Positions 41,981 to 48,966 of a stretch of 64,000 nucleotides of DNA are shown here, piece after piece (the stretch's first letter is position 1; each line of letters opens with the position of its first letter). This stretch comes from Polaribacter sp. SA4-12. Its GTDB lineage: Bacteria > Bacteroidota > Bacteroidia > Flavobacteriales > Flavobacteriaceae. The position numbers were made by a program, and so were the translations under genes. The stretch lies in assembly GCF_002163675.1 (NCBI RefSeq), contig NZ_CP019334.1:10001-74000 (forward strand), in the 5' to 3' direction. Under the pieces are notes generated by a model. The model searched no databases and was not told the DNA's origin. It saw only the letters and a list, made by a program, of their open reading frames with translations.

Positions 41981-42844
41981 TTAAAAATCAGGAAAAATCT
42001 TTGTAAATTTTTTAGGCAATTCTTTTGAAATAGAAATTTGCTCTTTCGTAAACGGATGTGTAAATTCTAAAGAAGCTGCATGTAAAAACAACCCTTTTCC
42101 GTTTAAAATCTTATTTTCTAAAAAGTATTCTTTATCTCCTAAAATAGGATTTCCAATTGCTAATAAATGTTTTCTAAGTTGATGTTTTCGCCCTGTTTTT
42201 GGAAGTAGTTTTACTAAGTTTAAAAACTCAAAACGTTCTGAAACAACGGATTTTAATACGTCAAATTCTGTAAGCGCATTTTTGTCATCAACATCAATAT
42301 TTATAATCCCTTTAAGATTCATTTTTCCAATAGAAATCGCAAAATATGTTTTCTGAATTTCCTTTTCTTCAAATAATTTTCCTAATTCAGTTATAGAATT
42401 GCTCGTTTTTCCTATTAGTAAAAGTCCACTTGTTGGGTAATCTAATCGATGAACAGGTTGAGGTTTTACAGCATCAGATTGATTACTTTTTTTAAGGTTT
42501 TGAGTTAATCCATTCGCAATGGTTACAAATTTATTTCCGCTAACTAATATTCCTGCGGGTTTATAAATCACTGCTAAATAATCATCTTCAAATAAGACTT
42601 CTATATCAAGTTTTAACCTTTCGAAAGTTGATGATTTTTCTGATTGATAAAGCTCAATTTTTTCTCCACCAGAAATAAATTTAGAAGTTGTTGCTAAAAG
42701 TCCATCAATAAAAATAAGTTCTTTTTTGATGGCTTTTTTTATGCCAGATTTAGTCGGAATTGTATTAAAAATTCCAACTCCGTATTCTTGAAAACGAATT
42801 GGTTTTTCTAGCTTTTCTACAATATGTGTTTCTGTTAATTGCAT
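41981..42844 (-). CDS. RluA-family RNA pseudouridine synthase
   Basis: The 287-residue enzyme has an S4-like N-terminal part and the RluA catalytic core with the aspartate in HRLDYPTSGLL (Asp135), plus the later KTGRKHQLRKHLLAIG segment. It isomerises uridines in rRNA or tRNA; the exact site is unknown. Its ATG overlaps the VOC gene stop by 1 base. It is the last gene of a five-gene operon in which every junction overlaps. Confidence 0.93.
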   Translation of the reverse strand: MQLTETHIVEKLEKPIRFQEYGVGIFNTIPTKSGIKKAIKKELIFIDGLLATTSKFISGGEKIELYQSEKSSTFERLKLDIEVLFEDDYLAVIYKPAGILVSGNKFVTIANGLTQNLKKSNQSDAVKPQPVHRLDYPTSGLLLIGKTSNSITELGKLFEEKEIQKTYFAISIGKMNLKGIINIDVDDKNALTEFDVLKSVVSERFEFLNLVKLLPKTGRKHQLRKHLLAIGNPILGDKEYFLENKILNGKGLFLHAASLEFTHPFTKEQISISKELPKKFTKIFPDF

Positions 42845-43260
42845 TACTTGGCAAACAATTGGTTCATATCCTTAAAAGCTTTAAATTCCAACGCATTATT
42901 TTCAGGATCATTAAAAAACATTGTTGCTTGTTCTCCTACTTTTCCTTCAAAACGAATGCAAGGTGCTATTTCAAATTTTGTGTTCTTAGCTTTTAATCGA
43001 TCCGCTAAAGAATGCCAATCTTCCCAAGTTAAAACGACTCCAAAATGCGGAACAGGAACATCGTGTCCATCAACAGGATTAGAAATTCTCTCTGGGTTAA
43101 ATCCATCTTTCTGATGAATAACTAATTGATGTCCAAAGAAATTAAAATCTACCCAATGTTCAGAACTTCGACCTTCTTCACAGTTTAAGATATCTCTGTA
43201 AAAGGTTCTACACTTTTCTAAATTTTGAACTGGAATTGCTAAATGGAATGGTTGTATCAT
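42844..43260 (-). CDS. VOC family (glyoxalase-like) protein
   Basis: A 138-residue vicinal-oxygen-chelate protein, with the start PFHLAIPVQNLEKCRTFYRDILNCEEGRSS and the repeat end EGKVGEQATMFFNDPENNALEFKAF typical of glyoxalase-like dioxygenases. The metal-ligand positions are partly recognisable (His in FHLAIPV, Glu in NALEFKAF). Its substrate is unknown. It overlaps the upstream HEPN-like gene by 4 bases and the downstream pseudouridine synthase by 1 base. Confidence 0.9.
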   Translation of the reverse strand: MIQPFHLAIPVQNLEKCRTFYRDILNCEEGRSSEHWVDFNFFGHQLVIHQKDGFNPERISNPVDGHDVPVPHFGVVLTWEDWHSLADRLKAKNTKFEIAPCIRFEGKVGEQATMFFNDPENNALEFKAFKDMNQLFAK

Positions 43261-43703
43261 ATTGTAACTGTTTTTTCTCTCACTATTTCTGCTACATCAT
43301 TTATATTTTCTCTTACTTGCCATATAAATTCTATATAAGTATGAACATCAGAATCAAGGAGATTATCTTTTTCTAATATAGAATCGTCTTTTAAATCTAT
43401 AAAAAGAGCGTAAATATTATGAGTTAATTCATTTCGTTGAATTAAAATATTTCTTAAAACCATTGAGAAATTTTCATTTATTAAATTATTTTTTTCTCCA
43501 ATAGAAATCAATTTACCCAAAGTAGCTTTTTTAAAATTGTCTTTTATTTTATGCTTTTTAAAATATAAAATTAGTTCAGCCTCAAGTTTTCCTGAAGCTA
43601 AAGTTACTTTGCCTAATTCACAGCAAAATCTTTCAGATTCATAAAGTAAGTTATAAAATTTCACGCCTTTGGTAGGTTTTCCTGTGTATTTCATATTAAA
43701 CAT
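43257..43703 (-). CDS. HEPN-like helical protein of unknown function
   Basis: The 148-residue, largely helical protein has the motif RNELTH (R90-N91-x3-H95), the Rx4H pattern of HEPN ribonucleases. It is preceded by LGKLISIGEKN and followed by a second helix with ..IEFIWQVRENINDVAEIV. HEPN domains act as RNA-cleaving toxins, abortive-infection factors or plain RNA binders. It has no antitoxin neighbour: it overlaps ggt by 1 base and the VOC gene by 4. The assignment rests on the motif and helical pattern, not on a family match. Confidence 0.55.
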   Translation of the reverse strand: MFNMKYTGKPTKGVKFYNLLYESERFCCELGKVTLASGKLEAELILYFKKHKIKDNFKKATLGKLISIGEKNNLINENFSMVLRNILIQRNELTHNIYALFIDLKDDSILEKDNLLDSDVHTYIEFIWQVRENINDVAEIVREKTVTI

Positions 43704-45394
43704 TAAAAACCAATAGCTGTATCATCTCCACGTTTATCTGCTCCTCCTTCTAATTTACCATTTTCTAAAACTAAAATTGCCGATACTTTACCTATAATAG
43801 TAGAAGTTGTTTCGTCTATAGTATATCCTTTACTTTTTAAATCAGTTTTTATTGCTGTATTAAAACTATTAGGTTCCATTTTAATAACATCTGGCAACCA
43901 TTGATGATGAAATCTAGCTACATTTACAGCCTCTTGCATTCCCATTTTGTATTCATGCACATTTAGAATAGTCTGTAAAACTGATGTTATAATTGTGGAT
44001 CCTCCAGGAGTTCCTACAACCATAAATAGTTTACCATTTTTTTCTACGATTGTTGGTGTCATAGAACTTAACATTCTTTTTTCTGGAACAATTTCATTGG
44101 CTTTTGCACCAATTAAACCAAACATATTTGGCACACCAGGTTTGCTAGAAAAATCGTCCATTTCATTATTAAAGAAGAAACCTAATTCAGATGAATATAA
44201 CTTAGAACCATAAGCGCCATTTAAAGTTGTTGTTACAGAAACTGCGTTTCCAAATTGATCTACAATAGAATAATGAGTGGTTTCGTCACTTTCAATAATT
44301 TCTATAGTACCATGAGAAACATCAGAAGATTTTGTGGCTTTTTCAAAAGAAAAATTAGCCATTCTTTCTTTAGAATATTCTTTAGATATTAATCTTTGTT
44401 GCGGAATTGTAACAAAATCAGGATCTCCTAAAAAGTAGCTTCTATCTGCGTACGCGCGTCTTTCTGCTTCTGTAATTACTTGAATAGATTTTGTGCTATT
44501 ATGACCGAATTCATGTAAGTTAAAAGGTTCAATAGCTTTCATAATTTGCGCTAAACAAATTCCTCCACTAGAAGGTGGAGACATCGAAATTACTTTTAAA
44601 TCGTCATAATTAAAAGTAACAGGAGTTCTCCATTTTGCTTCATATTTAGATAAATCTTCTAAGGTTATAATTCCTCCGTTTTTTTGAATAAATTTCACCA
44701 AACGTTTTGCAGTTTCACCATTGTAAAATTCGTCTTTTCCGTTTTGCTGAATTCTAGTTAAAGTTTCTGCTAAAGCAGGATATTTTATCGTGTCATTTTC
44801 TTGCCAGCTTTTACTAAAAATAATTGAATCTTTATTCGCTTCTAAAAATAAAGGTTGATAGTTTTTAATTCTTTTTTCTTGCTTTTTGGTAACGATTACT
44901 CCACGTTTAGCTAACTCAATTACAGGTTGTAATATTTTTTCAATAGAAAGTGTTCCAAATTTTTTATGTGTTGCAAAAACTCCTGCAATTGTTCCAGGAA
45001 CACCTACAGCCATTGCGCCAAGTGTGCTTTTTCCTTTAATTACATTTTCTGAGGCATCTAAATACATATTTTTGGTTGCAGCCAAAGGTGCTTTTTCTCT
45101 GTAATCTAAAGCGCCAATTTCTCCGTCGTTTTTTCTATAGACCATAAAACCACCACCACCAAGATTTCCTGCAAATGGATATGCAACTGCTAAAGCTAAT
45201 TCTGTACCAACCATTGCATCAAAAGCATTTCCTCCTTTTTTTAAAATGTCTGCACCAATTTTAGAAGCTTCTTCTCTGGCAGTAACAACCATTGCTTTTT
45301 GAGTTACTAAACCAGTTATTTTTTCTTTTTTAGTTGCTGTTTTACAGTTGATCAATAATAAAGAAAGTGCGAATAATAAAATTATTTTTTTCAT
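43703..45394 (-). CDS. ggt: Gamma-glutamyltransferase (lipoprotein)
   Basis: This enzyme hydrolyses glutathione and other gamma-glutamyl compounds and transfers the glutamyl group. The 563-residue precursor has a lipoprotein signal (LFALSLLLINC, Cys17). The small-subunit start, with its nucleophilic Thr, is visible as ETTHYSIVDQFGNAVSVTTTLNGAYGS, and the later GTPGGSTIITSVLQTI is typical. Autoprocessing before that Thr is expected. It overlaps the ACP phosphodiesterase gene by 4 bases and the HEPN-like gene by 1 base. Confidence 0.96.
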   Translation of the reverse strand: MKKIILLFALSLLLINCKTATKKEKITGLVTQKAMVVTAREEASKIGADILKKGGNAFDAMVGTELALAVAYPFAGNLGGGGFMVYRKNDGEIGALDYREKAPLAATKNMYLDASENVIKGKSTLGAMAVGVPGTIAGVFATHKKFGTLSIEKILQPVIELAKRGVIVTKKQEKRIKNYQPLFLEANKDSIIFSKSWQENDTIKYPALAETLTRIQQNGKDEFYNGETAKRLVKFIQKNGGIITLEDLSKYEAKWRTPVTFNYDDLKVISMSPPSSGGICLAQIMKAIEPFNLHEFGHNSTKSIQVITEAERRAYADRSYFLGDPDFVTIPQQRLISKEYSKERMANFSFEKATKSSDVSHGTIEIIESDETTHYSIVDQFGNAVSVTTTLNGAYGSKLYSSELGFFFNNEMDDFSSKPGVPNMFGLIGAKANEIVPEKRMLSSMTPTIVEKNGKLFMVVGTPGGSTIITSVLQTILNVHEYKMGMQEAVNVARFHHQWLPDVIKMEPNSFNTAIKTDLKSKGYTIDETTSTIIGKVSAILVLENGKLEGGADKRGDDTAIGF

Positions 45395-45987
45395 ACAGCA
45401 GTTTTAATTTCTATTAATTTTTGATTTGTGTGTGCTATTAAATCTTTAAAAAACAACGTAAAATCTTCTTGAAATTCTTCTTCTAGGTTTTGTAGATCTT
45501 CAATAGCTAAATTCATTTGAGATTTACCTTTTGTTCTACTATTCATACCATTCAGAACTTTCGCAATTCCTTCTTTATTTCCATAATTGAAAAGTAAATT
45601 ATACTCCAACATGTATTTGATGAAGTTTTGAGATTTTATAGGTAATTTTTCAGCTATTTTTCTAAATAAATCATTGATCGTTTCTGTATATACATCCAAA
45701 GGAATTGCAGAATAATCTGACCAGTTTTTTGCTAAAAAGTAATCATAAAAAATATCTATAATTACACCATCATAATGTCTGTAACGCTCGTGTAAACGTC
45801 TTTTACTTTTTCTAACAACTTCATGAGCATCTGTAAACGTATCTATTTCTCTGTGTAAGAAAATACCTTGCTGAATTTCTTTTGAATATGCCTCATAATT
45901 ATTACCTCTAATATGATCTGCAATAAAATTACCAATCATAATATTGGTATCGTCTTGGGATAAGTATAAATGTGCTAGGAAGTTCAT
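45391..45987 (-). CDS. Acyl-carrier-protein phosphodiesterase-like protein (DUF479)
   Basis: The 198-residue protein matches AcpH/DUF479, which removes phosphopantetheine from acyl carrier protein. The HD-type metal residues show in MNFLAHLYLS, ADHIRGNNY, GIFLHREIDTFTDAH and FYDYFLAKNW. It is the first gene of the five-gene overlapping operon and starts 38 bases past the MG2/plug protein gene, so readthrough from that cluster is possible. Activity on ACP is inferred from the family. Confidence 0.87.
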   Translation of the reverse strand: MNFLAHLYLSQDDTNIMIGNFIADHIRGNNYEAYSKEIQQGIFLHREIDTFTDAHEVVRKSKRRLHERYRHYDGVIIDIFYDYFLAKNWSDYSAIPLDVYTETINDLFRKIAEKLPIKSQNFIKYMLEYNLLFNYGNKEGIAKVLNGMNSRTKGKSQMNLAIEDLQNLEEEFQEDFTLFFKDLIAHTNQKLIEIKTAV

Positions 45988-46025
45988 TTGCTAAATGTAA
46001 TCAAAAAAGCCAATTACAGTTTATA

Positions 46026-47747
46026 TTATTTGACTGTAAAAATTATTTTCTCATAAATAGGTTTTCCATCGTTTGTAAAACCTTCTAAAATTGTTTCAAA
46101 ATGACCAGTAACATCAGAAGTAAAAAAAGTAATATTCTTTTCTGTTAAATTAATATTCGGATTCCAAAAAAGTTGTGTTCTATAATCTGGAACCCTCTTT
46201 AAATCTGTATTTGTGTAATTTTTTGAATAGTATTTTTTTATTGGTAAAGGTTTAAAAAGAGTTATAGATAATGATTTCTCATTTGAACTTGGAGTATAAT
46301 CTCCTTTAAAGGTTTTTACAGAAATAACACCTTGATAAATGTTAGCGTTAAACTTGTACTTATTTCTAATAATAGCAATTTGTTTTATTAATTTAGGATT
46401 AAAATCCACCAGTTCATTATGATTATTTATAATATAACCGTCAATTAAAACAAGAGGTTTTGTTTGATAATTTGTATGTAAATTATTGTCTCTTACATGA
46501 AAAGTATAGTTGTCTCCTTCTTTTGTTAACCACGTATTTTTAATTACCTCTACTGTTGTTTCTTTTATGGTGTTAAAACGTGTATAATCGTCTAATTTGT
46601 AGTTTATCAGCGCGTTTTTAAATAAAGACTCCACTTGTTTAGGAGGTAATATAGAATCTTGGTGTAACTCATTATAAGCATTTTCTACTTGTAAGTAAAT
46701 AGCACGTTCTCTAATACTTTTATTTATTTGTGAATTCGTTTTTATAGCACTGAATTTTAAAGAGCTTAAGTCTAGTGATTTACTTTCTGAAATAATTAAT
46801 TTATAATCATTTTTATTGCTTTCTAAAATTTGAACAATTGCTTTTTCTGATGCATATTCTTCTGGTAAATTAAAATAAAATGTACCATCCTTTTTAGTGT
46901 TTACAATTTTATAAATTCCGTTTTTTTCAATTATAGATAAACCTATTGCTTTGTTCTCTATTGATTGTTCATCATCTAATGCTACAATTTTACCTTGAAT
47001 GAGTTCTCCTCGCAATTCTGGTAAGAATATTTTATTTTCTGAATTATGATTCTCTAATTTATTATGATTTTCTGATTGAGTAAATTCTAAAGGAGTTGTT
47101 TTTTCGGAAGATACATTTGGCATTGTTTTTCGTACAGATATCGAAAAATTACCAGAAGTTCTGTTTATTAAATTCTCATTAAAGTTAAGAGTAACTTGTT
47201 CTCTTTTTGAAAAATGGATTTTATTTGTTTCTAAAAACCCATTTTTAGTGGTTAAAGGAAGTATATCCTTTTTTAGAATTGAACTGTTTTTGCTATTTAT
47301 GGTATCTGTAGCAATTTTTTGAGTAAAAGGATTTATAATATTTATGGATTCTTCATAAAAAGAATTTTTATTTTTCATCCATTCTGTATATGCAATTAGT
47401 TTATAGTTGCCAGAAGGTAAATCTGTAGCTATAAAAAAATCACCTTGACCAATACCTTTTTTTAATCTAATTTTTTGTTTTAAAACACGCTCTTTATTAG
47501 CGTTTATCAATTCTATGTATGCTATTTGACTAAAGTCACTGAATAAATAAGTACTAGTGTTTAAACAGTATATTTTGTAAATTAAACTTTCGCCAGTTAA
47601 TAGAAAATTAGAATTGTAATGAACATATATTTTTTCTTGAGGTATTTTCTGATATACAGTATACGCTTCATCAGAAATTTTGATTTGCCCAAAAAAAGGA
47701 ATGGAACTCATCAAAAAAGCAAAAAAGAGGACTATTTTAAATTTCAT
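46026..47747 (-). CDS. Secreted MG2-like protein with an orphan TonB-plug domain
   Basis: The 573-residue protein has a signal peptide (MKFKIVLFFAFLMSSIPFFG) and an N-terminal alpha-2-macroglobulin MG2-like region (EKIYVHYNSNFLLTGESLIYKIY..LPSGNYKLIAYTEWM). A carboxypeptidase-regulatory-like segment is seen (FYFNLPEEYASEKAIVQI), and the C-terminal part resembles a receptor plug without a barrel (PLVLIDGYIINNH..IKQIAIIRNKYKFNANIYQGVISVKTF). The frame opens 8 codons earlier, but this ATG begins the signal. It starts 11 bases after the DUF4249 gene. Function unknown. Confidence 0.75.
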   Translation of the reverse strand: MKFKIVLFFAFLMSSIPFFGQIKISDEAYTVYQKIPQEKIYVHYNSNFLLTGESLIYKIYCLNTSTYLFSDFSQIAYIELINANKERVLKQKIRLKKGIGQGDFFIATDLPSGNYKLIAYTEWMKNKNSFYEESINIINPFTQKIATDTINSKNSSILKKDILPLTTKNGFLETNKIHFSKREQVTLNFNENLINRTSGNFSISVRKTMPNVSSEKTTPLEFTQSENHNKLENHNSENKIFLPELRGELIQGKIVALDDEQSIENKAIGLSIIEKNGIYKIVNTKKDGTFYFNLPEEYASEKAIVQILESNKNDYKLIISESKSLDLSSLKFSAIKTNSQINKSIRERAIYLQVENAYNELHQDSILPPKQVESLFKNALINYKLDDYTRFNTIKETTVEVIKNTWLTKEGDNYTFHVRDNNLHTNYQTKPLVLIDGYIINNHNELVDFNPKLIKQIAIIRNKYKFNANIYQGVISVKTFKGDYTPSSNEKSLSITLFKPLPIKKYYSKNYTNTDLKRVPDYRTQLFWNPNINLTEKNITFFTSDVTGHFETILEGFTNDGKPIYEKIIFTVK

Positions 47748-47758
47748 AATTCTTTTAT

Positions 47759-48958
47759 TTAATCTACCCAAAAAGTAGGTTTAATACTATCTCCTAATTC
47801 TCTGCAATCACCACATACTTTTGCAACTAATAAATAAGGTCCATGTGGTCCAAGTGTAAGTGGAGGTGGATTAAAAACTTTATTATAGAGATAATTACCT
47901 CTTCTTATTTCGTCTATTAAAGGAGATTTTCCTTCGTCACTCAATAAAGGAACTATATAAACACATTCTTCGATAAAATCGATTGTATTATTTGGAAAAT
48001 AGTCTGAGTAATTAAAAAACATTCTTTTTTTAGAAACAGAAGTTACATCAAAATAACCTAAAACTTTATCATCAGTATTTGTTGTGGAAGAAATATTCCC
48101 AGGAACAAAACCAGGTTGATTTTGAGTGAATCTACTTTGAGATGAAGATATTTTATTAAGCGTTTTATAATAAGAATATGCTTCGAAAGATTCTACATGT
48201 TGTGTTAATAACATACTATACCTATGAGAAATGATAAAATCGTTTTTATCAAGAAATCGTACGTTTAAGTCCACATTATTTTCCGAAAGAGAAAATGTTT
48301 CTGTTTGTACAATGTTTGTAGCGTTAATTGTTTTGTAACAAACTTTACCATCTGTTGTGTTTTTTAAAACTGTTTTTACTTTAAAAGTAGGAATGTCAGA
48401 AATAATTTCTAATTTTAAAGGAGACCATTCTGGAGCTACAATTTTATATGTTTCTTCATATGTATATCTATAATAATTAGCGCCATCATTTGCACCTTCA
48501 CTTTTTACGTAAATACCAACTCCTTCATCACCATTTGGTCTTGTTATTTTTTTTGATTTAATTGTATTAATTTCATTTATACCAGAAATTTCTTGAGAAG
48601 TAGACATATAAGATGCTCCATCTTTAGTGGTAATTTCTAAAGTATATGATTTCCCTATTTCAGCTTTATAGGCTATTGTAGAAACATAAACTCCAGGGGT
48701 GTTTTCTGAATATAAAAAGGTACTTCCATTATTGCCTTTTACAAGTACAGAAGCGTTTGTTTCTGGGTTTGCTTCCGTTTCTTCTGTTGCAAAAGTTCGG
48801 GATAGTATTATTGTATGATTTTTTAATTCATTTGTAAGATTTCCTTCAACAACTAGAAAGTTTTCGTACGTAATGTTTTTAATTTCAATAGGTTCTACAC
48901 AACTATTTGCTGATGTGAGAATTATGATTAAAAAGAAAAATAGTTTTATAGTTTTCAT
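47759..48958 (-). CDS. DUF4249 lipoprotein
   Basis: The 399-residue lipoprotein (lipobox SANSC, Cys20) belongs to DUF4249, a Bacteroidota family found beside TonB-dependent receptors. Characteristic segments are KNITYENFLVVEGNLTNELKNHTIILSRTF, an Ig-like start and the late YFPNNTIDFIEECVYIVPLL. It is probably a surface-exposed partner of the receptor, a SusD-like role by position only. The receptor ends 8 bases upstream and the MG2/plug protein starts 11 bases downstream. Confidence 0.88.
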   Translation of the reverse strand: MKTIKLFFFLIIILTSANSCVEPIEIKNITYENFLVVEGNLTNELKNHTIILSRTFATEETEANPETNASVLVKGNNGSTFLYSENTPGVYVSTIAYKAEIGKSYTLEITTKDGASYMSTSQEISGINEINTIKSKKITRPNGDEGVGIYVKSEGANDGANYYRYTYEETYKIVAPEWSPLKLEIISDIPTFKVKTVLKNTTDGKVCYKTINATNIVQTETFSLSENNVDLNVRFLDKNDFIISHRYSMLLTQHVESFEAYSYYKTLNKISSSQSRFTQNQPGFVPGNISSTTNTDDKVLGYFDVTSVSKKRMFFNYSDYFPNNTIDFIEECVYIVPLLSDEGKSPLIDEIRRGNYLYNKVFNPPPLTLGPHGPYLLVAKVCGDCRELGDSIKPTFWVD

Positions 48959-48966
48959 AAGTTTCT

